From Candidatus Hodarchaeota archaeon (GTDB lineage Archaea; Asgardarchaeota; Heimdallarchaeia; Hodarchaeales; Hodarchaeaceae): 26,772 bases of DNA. The position numbers were made by a program, and so were the translations under genes. Shown piece after piece: positions 16,893 to 24,944 of this stretch. Position 1 is the stretch's first letter. Each line of letters begins with the position of its first letter. The stretch covers positions 1 through 26,772 of the forward strand of contig JAEOSP010000144.1 of assembly GCA_016840305.1 (NCBI GenBank), given 5' to 3'. Below the pieces are notes generated by a model. The model was not told the origin of the DNA and made no database searches. It was given only the letters and a program-made list of their open reading frames with translations.

Positions 16893-17252
16893 ATGGCTGG
16901 TATAGTGTTTTTGAAGACAAAAAATCTTGAAGAAATGAAATCTTACTATTCAACAATTGGAGCAAAAGTCTGGATTGACCAAACTGACTGTATCATTTTT
17001 AAACATGATAATTTCCTTTTTGGATTTTGTGAAAGGGATGGTATAAGCACTGGATGGCTGTTAACTTTCTTTTTCAAAACTAAAGAAGAGGTAGATGAAA
17101 TATACAAGATATTAATGTCAGATAACAAACAAATTTCACCACCAACATTGAATGAGAAATATAATATCTATCATTTCTTTACAACTGATCCTGAAGGGAG
17201 AGATATCGAGTTTCAAGCTTTCTTAAATGATATAGACTTTGATTGGAACTGA
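16893..17252 (+). CDS. VOC-superfamily protein (glyoxalase/bleomycin-resistance fold)
   Basis: A 119-residue single VOC domain. The first half begins AGIVFLKTKNLEEMKSYYSTIGAKVW, the usual beta-alpha pattern, and the second half ends YHFFTTDPEGRDIEFQAF, the typical DPxG..IEFxxF signature of the fold. The final strand glutamate (IEFQ) is at the metal-ligand position of glyoxalases. The first-strand ligand position is not occupied by the usual His, so the activity may be non-enzymatic binding or a distinct reaction. Cytosolic and probably dimeric. The nearest genes give no hint of a substrate. Confidence 0.75.
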   Translation: MAGIVFLKTKNLEEMKSYYSTIGAKVWIDQTDCIIFKHDNFLFGFCERDGISTGWLLTFFFKTKEEVDEIYKILMSDNKQISPPTLNEKYNIYHFFTTDPEGRDIEFQAFLNDIDFDWN

Positions 17253-17357
17253 AGGAAAAATTAAAGGCCGTCTCTGCTCCCACTCCTTGTAATCATGATT
17301 ATAGGTTTATTCACATAGAAATGGTGAATCTAATATCCGTTAATTTGCATCAAAACC

Positions 17358-17364
17358 TATTTAA
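17358..17364 (+). promoter_or_regulatory. TATA box of the methyltransferase cluster
   Basis: TATTTAA centred 28 bases before the ATG of the corrinoid protein gene, with no ribosome site between them. The first gene of the cluster is therefore likely translated from a leaderless mRNA. Confidence 0.5.
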
Positions 17365-17388
17365 TTTTGAAAGAAAAATTTCGCAATT

Positions 17389-18042
17389 ATGAATGACAGT
17401 AAAATCTACAATAATATGGCTGAAGCTATTGTTAATTTAGACAAGGATAAGGCTTTGTTATTGGCTAATCGTGCTATTGATGAGAAAATGAATTTACTAG
17501 ATGTTATTGAGAAGGGCTTTGGTGAAGGAATTCGTAAAGTGGGAGAATTATGGGACGAAGGTGAATTTTTTCTACCAGAATTAATGGCTGGGGCTCAAAT
17601 CATGCAAGCAGCTGTTGATCAATTAACTCCCCACCTTCAGGCATCAGGTTCAGAATTTCAATCTAGTGGTAAAATTGTACTTGCTACCATAGAAGGTGAT
17701 ATTCACTCTATTGGTAAAACCATCGTTGGTACAATGCTTCGTGCAAACGGTTTTGAAGTAATCGATTTGGGAACAGATGTGAAAGCTGAAAAAATTGTTG
17801 ATGAAGCTATTACTGTTGGAGCAGATATTGTAGGAGTCTCAACACTACTCACTACGACCATGCAGAATCAGAAAAAAGTTGTTGAGATTTTAGAAGAGAA
17901 AAAAGCAAGAGGAGATATCAAAATTATGTTAGGTGGTGCTCCTGTGACAAAAAGTTGGGTGGAAGAATGCGGAGCAGATGGGTATGCTGAAAATGCAGTT
18001 GAAGCTATAAAGTTAACAAAAATGCTGATGAGTGAGAAATGA
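17389..18042 (+). CDS. Corrinoid protein, MttC/MtbC/MetH cobalamin-binding type
   Basis: A 217-residue cytosolic methyl carrier. Residues 1-90 form the helical cap that protects the cobalamin (GFGEGIRKVGELWDEGEFFLPELM is split here between residues 43 and 66). Residues 95-215 are the Rossmann-like B12 domain with the base-off ligand motif D104-x-H106-x-x-G109 (GDIHSIGKTIVG) and the later GVSTLLT and LGGAPVT blocks. Length and order match the corrinoid proteins of methylamine systems and the middle module of MetH. It opens a cluster with a homocysteine methyltransferase (overlap of 11 bases), an MttB-family enzyme and a reactivation protein, so it should shuttle a methyl group between them as Co(III)-methyl / Co(I). 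Confidence 0.93.
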   Translation: MNDSKIYNNMAEAIVNLDKDKALLLANRAIDEKMNLLDVIEKGFGEGIRKVGELWDEGEFFLPELMAGAQIMQAAVDQLTPHLQASGSEFQSSGKIVLATIEGDIHSIGKTIVGTMLRANGFEVIDLGTDVKAEKIVDEAITVGADIVGVSTLLTTTMQNQKKVVEILEEKKARGDIKIMLGGAPVTKSWVEECGADGYAENAVEAIKLTKMLMSEK

Positions 18043-18946
18043 AGGAAGTTGGGGTAAATCAATTTTGAATTTCCGAAGTTGGTTGGAAGATGATTCAAAG
18101 ATAATTCTCTTTGATGGAGCAATGGGAACACAACTGATGCAATTTGGGGTAGCACCTGGTAAAATGCTTGATTTACTCAATACTGAAAAACCTGAAATCG
18201 TTAAAGAAATATTAGGACAATATTATCGAGCAGGTGCTGACCTTGTTCAAACCTGCACATTTTCCTCGAATTATGTTAATTTAAAGAAAAATAATTTAGA
18301 GGAAAAGTTAGTTGATATTAATCGTGCAGCCTTGACAAATATCAAAGAGGTAAAAACCCCTGAATCATTAATTGTTGGAGATATTGGCCCCTCTGGTGAG
18401 TTCCGACCACCAGTTGGGAAAGCAAGTGGAAAACAGTGGAAAAAGGGTTTCCAAAAACAAGCTGAAGTCTTGAAAAATGATATCGATCTTTGGCATATAG
18501 AAACGATGTCGGACATAGAGGAAATGATCGCAGCTATCCACGCTATTAAGGAAGTCTCTCAAAAACCGATTATTGCTTCAATGACATATAGAAAAACAAA
18601 GTCTCGTGGTTTCTATACAATTATGGGAGATTCGTTAGATAAATGTGTTAGCGTTTTAGATGAGGAAGAGGTAGATGTTATTGGTACAAATTGTACATTA
18701 GGTTCAGATCAGATGGTTACGTTAGCTAAGGATTTAGTTGAGATAACTGATAAACCAATATCTGTTAAGCCAAATGCTGGTCAACCTAGGTTGGATGGTG
18801 GGAAAACGTATTATGATCAATCTGTAACCGATTTTGTAGCAGATATCTCTGAGATGATAAATCTCGGAGTAAAAATTGTTGGAGGATGTTGTGGAACAAC
18901 ACCTACTCATATTCAAGAGATTAGAAAGTTAATTGATTCTTATTAG
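18032..18946 (+). CDS. Homocysteine S-methyltransferase, MetH N-terminal domain type
   Basis: A 304-residue zinc-dependent TIM-barrel enzyme that moves a methyl group to homocysteine to give methionine. The start of the barrel reads LFDGAMGTQL, and the zinc ligands are C221 in GTNCTLG and C286/C287 in GGCCGT. GDIGPSGEFRPP is the conserved family block. Standing directly behind a corrinoid protein, it most likely takes the methyl from methylcobalamin, as the first MetH module does, rather than from betaine directly as in BHMT. The GTG start at 18032 overlaps the previous gene by 11 bases; TTG at 18065 would leave a short spacer and also begins just before the barrel. The TAG stop overlaps the next frame, so translation is probably coupled. 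Confidence 0.9.
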   Translation: MRNEGSWGKSILNFRSWLEDDSKIILFDGAMGTQLMQFGVAPGKMLDLLNTEKPEIVKEILGQYYRAGADLVQTCTFSSNYVNLKKNNLEEKLVDINRAALTNIKEVKTPESLIVGDIGPSGEFRPPVGKASGKQWKKGFQKQAEVLKNDIDLWHIETMSDIEEMIAAIHAIKEVSQKPIIASMTYRKTKSRGFYTIMGDSLDKCVSVLDEEEVDVIGTNCTLGSDQMVTLAKDLVEITDKPISVKPNAGQPRLDGGKTYYDQSVTDFVADISEMINLGVKIVGGCCGTTPTHIQEIRKLIDSY

Positions 18947-18959
18947 GATGTTTAAGATT

Positions 18960-20393
18960 ATGGGAATTCTACGACCAAAAATATCACTTTTAGATGATAA
19001 TCACAAGCAAAAAATCTTTGAGGAAGCAAAGCATATTCTAGAAACCCTTGGAGTGTTTATTGAAAACAAGGAAGCAGAAATTTTACTCACAGAACAGGGA
19101 GTAAATAGTAAGGAACATCGCTATTTTATTCCCACTGATTTGGTAGAATCCTGCTTAAAATCTCCACCTAGAGAAATCTCTCTTTTTGATCGGGAAGGAG
19201 AAAAGCATCTAACATTAAAGGAGGATGAGATTCACTTTGATCCTGGCTCAGCAGCTATTTTCATCCTTGATGAGAACACTGGTAAAATTAGAGAACCCCT
19301 TCATCAAGATTTTATTCGTTTTACTAAAGTTGTTGATCAATTACAAAATATTGATGCTCAAAGTACCGCAATTGTATACTCTGATGTTCCTAAGGACGCT
19401 CAGGACTGGCATCGTCTTTATACTGCAATAAAATATTGCCATAAACCGATAGTTACTGGTACATTCCGTAAGGAAAGTTTTTCGATCATGAAAGAGCTAT
19501 TAATGACGTGTAGAACATCTGAAAAGGATCTAGAAAATAAACCGATGGCAATATTTGACGCTTGCCCCTCACCTCCTCTTTCGTGGTCAGATTTAACAAC
19601 CCAATCAGTCATAGACAGTGCTCGTAGCATGATTCCATCCGAGTTTATAAGTATGCCAATGGCAGGAGCAAATGCTCCTATTACACTGATTGGTTCGATC
19701 ACTCAACATTGTGCTGAGTCTTTAGCTGGTGTTGTTATTTCACAATTAGCGAAAAAAGGTGCACCAATCATCTGGGGAGGTTCTCCTGCAGTAATGGACA
19801 TGAAGCACGGTACAACCCCAATGGGTGCAATTGAAACTATGATGATTGATGTCGGAGATGTTGAGATAGGGAAATTTCTTAACCTTCCAACACATGCTTA
19901 CATGTCTTTATCAGATGCAAAAGTACCAGATGCCCAAGCAGGACTCGAAGCAGCAATGGGTGCTTTATTAGCTGGCTTAGCTGGTGTGAATATGATTTCA
20001 GGGCCTGGAATGTTAGATTTTGAATCCTGTCAATCCATTGAAAAGCTTTTAATTGACAATGAAATAGTAGGTATGGTTAAACATCTAATTGAGGGTATTC
20101 ATGATCATACTACTCCGTTTGCCGAGGAAATTTTGGGTGACTATGATGAAACTCAAGAACTCTTATCTCATTCATCTACAATCAAATTCTTCAAAAAGGA
20201 GTTATTTTTTCCCAGTGACATTATTGCCCGAATGACTCGTGATGAGTGGAAAAAGACAGGTTCGCTATCTGCAAGGCGTAGAGCAGGAAATAGGATTGAA
20301 TCTCTTCTCCGCAAGACTCCTAAAAAATCGCTCACAAATGTTACTGGGAAAGAATTAGATTCTATTGCAGGTCAATACCTCCAAAACCAGTAA
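18960..20393 (+). CDS. MttB-family corrinoid methyltransferase lacking pyrrolysine
   Basis: About 477 residues, TIM-barrel methyltransferase of the trimethylamine methyltransferase family, which demethylates quaternary or tertiary amines such as glycine betaine, carnitine or trimethylamine and methylates a corrinoid protein. Family blocks include DPGSAAIFILDENTG, the MAGANAPITLIGS region, GGSPAVMDMKHG and SDAKVPDAQAGLEAAMGALL. The frame has no internal TAG, so this is a non-pyrrolysine member; those characterised elsewhere (for example MtgB) use quaternary amines. The frame is open from TTG 18933, but ATG 18960 is preferred because AGGATG lies before it and the product then starts MGILRPK like its relatives. 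It directly follows the homocysteine methyltransferase gene. The exact methyl donor cannot be read from sequence. Confidence 0.9.
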   Translation: MGILRPKISLLDDNHKQKIFEEAKHILETLGVFIENKEAEILLTEQGVNSKEHRYFIPTDLVESCLKSPPREISLFDREGEKHLTLKEDEIHFDPGSAAIFILDENTGKIREPLHQDFIRFTKVVDQLQNIDAQSTAIVYSDVPKDAQDWHRLYTAIKYCHKPIVTGTFRKESFSIMKELLMTCRTSEKDLENKPMAIFDACPSPPLSWSDLTTQSVIDSARSMIPSEFISMPMAGANAPITLIGSITQHCAESLAGVVISQLAKKGAPIIWGGSPAVMDMKHGTTPMGAIETMMIDVGDVEIGKFLNLPTHAYMSLSDAKVPDAQAGLEAAMGALLAGLAGVNMISGPGMLDFESCQSIEKLLIDNEIVGMVKHLIEGIHDHTTPFAEEILGDYDETQELLSHSSTIKFFKKELFFPSDIIARMTRDEWKKTGSLSARRRAGNRIESLLRKTPKKSLTNVTGKELDSIAGQYLQNQ

Positions 20394-20436
20394 TAAATCC
20401 AATTATATACCATTTTTATAAAGGTGATCTTTACAA

Positions 20437-21084
20437 TTGAAAATTCCGTCTCATCTCATAAATTTAAAGAATGAAGACATCATCTCTTATTTAGAGCGCG
20501 GAAAAAATAGTCTTAAGTCTAGCAGAAAGAATATTCATAATAATTTTTTGAGTCAAATTGAAGTTATGAAAGTTAAGGCACAGGAGCTATTTGAACCGAA
20601 GTCTCTTTATAGAATATTTAGTCAATCAGATCTTCCTGATAGAGAATGTTTTAAAGAAGCTGAAAAAGTAGCTCTGGCAGTAGTTACGATTGGGAGTAGT
20701 CTTCCTCTAGAGGTGAATAAATTGATGGAATCGGGAGAATATGTAAATGGGGTAATATTGGATGCCATTGGATCAGCAGGTGTAGAAGCGGTTGCTGATT
20801 TGATAAATAATCAAATAAATGAGGAAGTTAAAAAACAGCAATTTGAATATTCTAAACGTTATAGTCCAGGTTATTGCCACTGGAACGTTAAGGATCAGGA
20901 AATAATATTTAAATTACTCCCCACAAAGGAAATTGACGTTTTTCTTACAAATGCCTATCTGATGACACCAATCAAGTCAGTTTCATTCGCAATTAATATT
21001 GGGAAGGAAATAAAGAATTCTCGTTGGGAGAATCGTTGTAGGAGTTGTGAGGACAGAGGTCAATGCACTTATCGCATGAAATGA
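20437..21084 (+). CDS. MetH activation-domain-like corrinoid reactivation protein
   Basis: A 215-residue protein resembling the C-terminal reactivation domain of cobalamin-dependent methionine synthase, which binds S-adenosylmethionine and helps return oxidised Co(II) to methylcobalamin. The signature loop is RYSPGYCHW (residues 141-149), corresponding to the RPxPGY loop of MetH, followed by LMTPIKSVSFAINIG, the conserved P..S.S block. The protein ends in a short cysteine tail, C201-x2-C204-x5-C210, that bacterial MetH does not have. The start is TTG 20437, well supported by AAGGTGATC ending seven bases before it. It is 43 bases behind the MttB-family gene on the same strand and completes the set of a dissected methionine synthase. 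Confidence in the domain is good; the electron donor is unknown. Confidence 0.85.
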   Translation: MKIPSHLINLKNEDIISYLERGKNSLKSSRKNIHNNFLSQIEVMKVKAQELFEPKSLYRIFSQSDLPDRECFKEAEKVALAVVTIGSSLPLEVNKLMESGEYVNGVILDAIGSAGVEAVADLINNQINEEVKKQQFEYSKRYSPGYCHWNVKDQEIIFKLLPTKEIDVFLTNAYLMTPIKSVSFAINIGKEIKNSRWENRCRSCEDRGQCTYRMK

Positions 21085-21116
21085 TTGACTTTTGGTTTTC
21101 CTTCCATATGATTAGT

Positions 21117-21962
21117 TTAAAATATACTTTTTGCAAACGGATTTTTCTCTAAGTTGTCTGTCTTGAATTTGAGTTTATTAGATGATAAAAACCTTAAGCT
21201 CGTCCATATTGCGAGTGGGGGTACTATTATGAATTTCAATATTAATCCGATAAGAAAACTTAATCCATTCGGATTTGAGCCAAATAATTCCATGTTTTCG
21301 ACACTTCGTGGGGTTAAGGTACTGCCAAGGAATATAAAAATTACTCCCAAAATATTTACAGCTCCAAGAATAGTACTCCGACCATATCCAAAGTTTCCTA
21401 CATCGCTAGTTATATCATCCAAGTCGAAGGTTTCCAAATAATCTTTATCTTGGAAGTAAAGGAAAAAAAAGAAACTGATTGCTCCGAGAATGAGGAATAG
21501 ATGAAGAATCGGATTTTTGAGAAGATTGTCATAAGTTGGATTTGGTTCGATATTCACTAATGCTCTTCCCGAAGCCAAACCTAATTCGAAACCTCCCATA
21601 AAATAGAATGGTAATCTCCATAAGAAGCTAAATGTAACCCATAGTAGGCCAGTGAGAGGAATGTAAAAGCTTCTACTTCGAAAATCTCGATATCCTTCTG
21701 TTTTTTTTAGAGATAAGAAATATTTCAATGTGCTTACACTTATTAAAAATATCGCAAAAAGATCGAGGATCAGGGCAAAGGTAAAAACGTAGTCCAAGGC
21801 TGTATTTACGCCACGAATCACGTCCCAGACTGCAAGAAATCGGAAAACTTCTTCGGCTAAACGAGGAGTGGCTAAAAGGGGAAAAATAAATATCATTAAA
21901 TTTTGGAGTAATAATAATCTCCACCCCAACCTATAATGTCTATTCTGGTATAAACTTGACAA
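21117..21962 (-). CDS. Polytopic membrane protein of unknown function
   Basis: A 281-residue protein with about six hydrophobic segments, roughly at residues 15-32, 55-80, 98-122, 150-168, 198-216 and 232-255. There is a short acidic, cytoplasm-like stretch (DLDDITSDVGN) between the fourth and fifth. I recognise no family motif and no charged residues that would suggest a transport path. The start is TTG at 21962, with GGTGA eight bases before it on the minus strand. It converges with the reactivation protein gene, leaving 32 bases between the stops, and has no same-strand partner here. Confidence 0.65.
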   Translation of the reverse strand: MSSLYQNRHYRLGWRLLLLQNLMIFIFPLLATPRLAEEVFRFLAVWDVIRGVNTALDYVFTFALILDLFAIFLISVSTLKYFLSLKKTEGYRDFRSRSFYIPLTGLLWVTFSFLWRLPFYFMGGFELGLASGRALVNIEPNPTYDNLLKNPILHLFLILGAISFFFFLYFQDKDYLETFDLDDITSDVGNFGYGRSTILGAVNILGVIFIFLGSTLTPRSVENMELFGSNPNGLSFLIGLILKFIIVPPLAIWTSLRFLSSNKLKFKTDNLEKNPFAKSIF

Positions 21963-22272
21963 TTTTCAATTCACCGTTAATGGCATACTTTAAACAAAAG
22001 AATAATGAAATTCAAGTGATTTCAATAGAGTTACATCTCGTCACTAGCAGCTAACTGGTGTATTTTTGGTATTAAAAGTCTTTGTATCAAGGTAAAGAGT
22101 TTAAAAAGGTTTGTTTCTCTGCAAGAACATTTATTTTTCTTTTAGGTGTATTAGGAGTTTACAAAGTTAAATTTAAACTAATAGGTTCATTCTGGACTTT
22201 ATGGCCTTGTTTCATAATTAGTTCTATCAGATATTATTCTGATCAATCACGAAAATAAGTAAGTAATTTGGA
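21963..22272. other. Spacer upstream of nadB, no confident gene
   Basis: Three hundred and ten bases between divergent genes. One frame from TTG 22082 to the stop at 22256-22258 would give 58 residues with a hydrophobic centre. It has no ribosome site, starts with a rare codon and ends 14 bases before the next ATG, so I do not call it. No dyad or clear TATA box was seen. Confidence 0.3.
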
Positions 22273-23982
22273 ATGAGGGAGAATCTTTTTCATCTTTCAT
22301 GTGAAAATACAATTAATCATCTTATTTTTGAAGAAAATTCTCAAGGCGAATATTTTTTGAGTGATTCAAGTTCATTAGAAGTCAAAAGCGATATTTTGAT
22401 CATTGGGTCTGGAATAGCTGGTTTAACCCTAGCTTTGAAAGTCGCAAATGTTGGAAAAGTCATTCTTATAACAAAAACCTCTCTTTCTGAGAGTGCAACT
22501 GCTTTAGCCCAAGCTGGTATTAGTGCAGCGCTATCACCAAGTGATTCATATGATTTACATGTTCAAGATACAATCAAAGTTGGTGATGGTTTGTGTCATC
22601 CTCAAGTTGTGAAAAAAATAGTTTCTTCAGGGCCAGATAGAATTAAAGAGTTAGTAAAATGGGGAGTTCAGTTTTCAAAGACAAAATCTGATCAATATGA
22701 TTTAGGATTAGAGGCAGGTCATTCAGATCGAAGAGTAGTTCGTTCAGGCGATATTACAGGGGCTAAAATACAACAAGCTCTTATTAATCGGGTCAAAACA
22801 GATCCAAAAATTATTATCCTTGAGAATCATATCGCTATTAATCTAAAAATTAGTGCTGGCCAATGTTTGGGAGCATATATTCTCGATATCGAACATGATC
22901 AGGTGAAAAACTTTTCTGCAAAAGTAACTGTATTAGCAACAGGTGGATTAGGTAAAGCTTTCTTGTATACCAGTAACCCAGATATTTCAAGTGGGGATGG
23001 TATAGCAATGGCGTATCGAGCTGGAGCTACAATTATGAACATGGAATTTATTCAATTTCATCCGACTCTATTATATCATCCATATGCCAAATCTTTTCTG
23101 ATCTCTGAAGCTCTTCGAGGAGAAGGGGCAAAACTAATTGATAGTGAGGGAAATAGGTTTATGAAAAGCTATGACTCACGATTAGAGTTAGCTCCTCGGG
23201 ATGTCGTAGCTAGAGCTATTGATTCGGAGTTAAAACGAACAGGGAAGGATTGTTTGTACCTAGATATTTCCTTTAGAAAATCAAATTTCATTAAAACACG
23301 ATTTCCAGGTATCTATGATAAATGCCTTGAGTTAGGAATTGATATCACTGAAGTTCCAATTCCCATTGTACCCGCAGCCCATTATGCCATTGGTGGAGTA
23401 AAAACATCAGTCTCTGGTGTTACAGATATTCCTCGATTGTTAGCAATTGGAGAAGTGGCTTGTACTGGATTTCATGGGGCTAACCGTCTCGCTTCAAACT
23501 CATTATTGGAAGCTAGTGTGATGGCACATTATGGAGCAATCGAATGCCGTAATCTATTGGAACATAAATTTTCTAGCCGTTCTTTCTCTCCATGGCATTC
23601 TGGAGATGCTGTGGATAGCGATGAATCTGTGGTGGTTAGCCAAAATTGGAATGAACTACGTTTACTCATGTGGAATTATGTAGGGATCGTTAGATCTGAT
23701 AAACGATTTCATAGAGCCCAACAACGCATTAGACTTTTACAAGATGAGATAAATCAGTATTATTGGAATTTTCATATAACTTCTGATTTGATTGAGTTAC
23801 GAAATTTAGCAGATGTAGCTCAAATGATCATTGATTCGGGATTTCATCGAAAAGAAAGTCGTGGGGTCCATTATACTGTAGATTATCCGAAAAAACGTCA
23901 TACAGTAAAAGATACTCTGATCCGAATAGCTGTCCGTAGTGATGTTATTAATTCAATGAATACTCGTAAATCGAAGAATTGA
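22273..23982 (+). CDS. nadB: L-aspartate oxidase
   Basis: A flavoenzyme of up to 569 residues that oxidises L-aspartate to iminoaspartate, the first step of de novo NAD synthesis, in the cytosol. The FAD motif is G45-x-G47-x-x-G50 (IIGSGIAGLTLAL). Residues matching the NadB active site are H263 in FIQFHPT, R282 in EALRGEG, H370 in PAAHYAIGG and R405 in HGANRLASNSLLEASV. The last block separates NadB from succinate dehydrogenase flavoproteins fairly well. The ATG at 22273 adds a 36-residue leader before the FAD fold and has no ribosome site. TTG 22357 is preceded by AAGGCGA with a seven-base gap and would give 541 residues, the usual length, so it may be the real start. nadA and nadC are not next to it. 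Confidence 0.9.
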   Translation: MRENLFHLSCENTINHLIFEENSQGEYFLSDSSSLEVKSDILIIGSGIAGLTLALKVANVGKVILITKTSLSESATALAQAGISAALSPSDSYDLHVQDTIKVGDGLCHPQVVKKIVSSGPDRIKELVKWGVQFSKTKSDQYDLGLEAGHSDRRVVRSGDITGAKIQQALINRVKTDPKIIILENHIAINLKISAGQCLGAYILDIEHDQVKNFSAKVTVLATGGLGKAFLYTSNPDISSGDGIAMAYRAGATIMNMEFIQFHPTLLYHPYAKSFLISEALRGEGAKLIDSEGNRFMKSYDSRLELAPRDVVARAIDSELKRTGKDCLYLDISFRKSNFIKTRFPGIYDKCLELGIDITEVPIPIVPAAHYAIGGVKTSVSGVTDIPRLLAIGEVACTGFHGANRLASNSLLEASVMAHYGAIECRNLLEHKFSSRSFSPWHSGDAVDSDESVVVSQNWNELRLLMWNYVGIVRSDKRFHRAQQRIRLLQDEINQYYWNFHITSDLIELRNLADVAQMIIDSGFHRKESRGVHYTVDYPKKRHTVKDTLIRIAVRSDVINSMNTRKSKN

Positions 23983-24020
23983 TCCGATTCTATTGTATTT
24001 TATCCAATCTTTTGTGGTTC

Positions 24021-24845
24021 TTATATGAAGGACGCAATAAGCATACCATAGTATGTAGGGTGTTTATAGACATGAATTTTACCGCTTAAAGTAATTTTTC
24101 GCAATATTTCGTCAAGTATTATAATACCAGTATAACCACAACAGAGTGCATTATCTAATAGGGGTAAAGCTTCCTCTGTTAAAATTGAAGTATTGTTTTG
24201 AATCACCCACTTTTCAATAAGGGAATCAAAAATAGCAGCATCTTCATTAAATCTATAAGGACCTTTATCCATGTGTGTATGCGCAAGATCAGCACTAATA
24301 ATGAGTATTACGTTCTTATCAATATTTGATAAGTATTCTCGAATGTCTCTTCCGATTTTTTGTAATTCAGGAATCATTTCTCTAGCTTGATCATATCTTC
24401 TTGATGGAATACTCATTATCTGGTAAAAACAAGGAATTTCCTTCAAGAACCACAGAGGGACTACTTCACCCCATCTTAAAGGTGCTGGTACTCCTTGTGT
24501 GAATGCTGTTATACTCCCTAATCGATTTTTTCTATCTTGAAGAAATTTTTTTAGTAATTTAGTTGAATCAATATCAATCTTCACCTCCACCGTGAACTCT
24601 GAATAGTTACCTTCCCATTCAGCAGTACCCGCGGCTAGATGGTTTTCGTAAAAACAAAAATCAGTAGAATGACTTATTCCATGAGGTGTGATTAATAAAC
24701 AAAGATCTGGAGACAAATCCTTTATTGTAGACGCAACTTCTTTCATTCCTTCATGAAGTATTTCTGCCGGTTTACCTACATCCTCTACTAATGGATCTAG
24801 TATTAATGATCCATGTGGTAGGATAAAAGCACCTTTTATTGTCAT
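24021..24845 (-). CDS. LigB/MEMO-like class III extradiol dioxygenase-fold protein
   Basis: A 274-residue protein with the fold of the catalytic subunit of class III extradiol ring-cleavage dioxygenases, shared with MEMO and AmmeMemoRadiSam component B. Likely metal-site residues are H11 in ILPHGS, H55 in ITPHG, and D186, H189 and H191 in SADLAHTHMDKGPY. GEVVPLWFL and NALCCGYTGIIILDEIL are also family blocks. If enzymatic it would hold Fe(II) and open an aromatic diol, but many archaeal members sit in the MEMO group with no known ring substrate. The AMMECR1 and radical SAM partners are not present in this window. The ATG start is backed by GGTTGATC just upstream on the minus strand. Convergent with nadB. 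Confidence 0.82.
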   Translation of the reverse strand: MTIKGAFILPHGSLILDPLVEDVGKPAEILHEGMKEVASTIKDLSPDLCLLITPHGISHSTDFCFYENHLAAGTAEWEGNYSEFTVEVKIDIDSTKLLKKFLQDRKNRLGSITAFTQGVPAPLRWGEVVPLWFLKEIPCFYQIMSIPSRRYDQAREMIPELQKIGRDIREYLSNIDKNVILIISADLAHTHMDKGPYRFNEDAAIFDSLIEKWVIQNNTSILTEEALPLLDNALCCGYTGIIILDEILRKITLSGKIHVYKHPTYYGMLIASFI

Positions 24846-24944
24846 TGTTGATCAACCAGGTATGTTAATTCTTCAACATCTAAACAATTAAAAAACATCT
24901 TTTTATTCATACTATTTGCTGATTTTAGCATTGAGGAATTTCTT

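Noticed and set aside
18932..18962. TAG at the end of the homocysteine methyltransferase gene as a pyrrolysine codon
   Set aside because: Reading through it gives only two more residues before a TAA, and the zinc motif GGCCGT lies in its normal place near the end of a full-length protein.
21154..21441. A 95-codon plus-strand frame opposite the polytopic membrane protein gene
   Set aside because: The minus-strand frame is longer, has a ribosome site and regular membrane segments; the plus-strand product has no ribosome site and no recognisable pattern.
22082..22258. Possible 58-residue hydrophobic protein upstream of nadB
   Set aside because: It needs a TTG start without any ribosome site, lies wholly in a promoter-bearing spacer, and shows no family resemblance. 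A frame of this length is expected by chance in AT-rich DNA.
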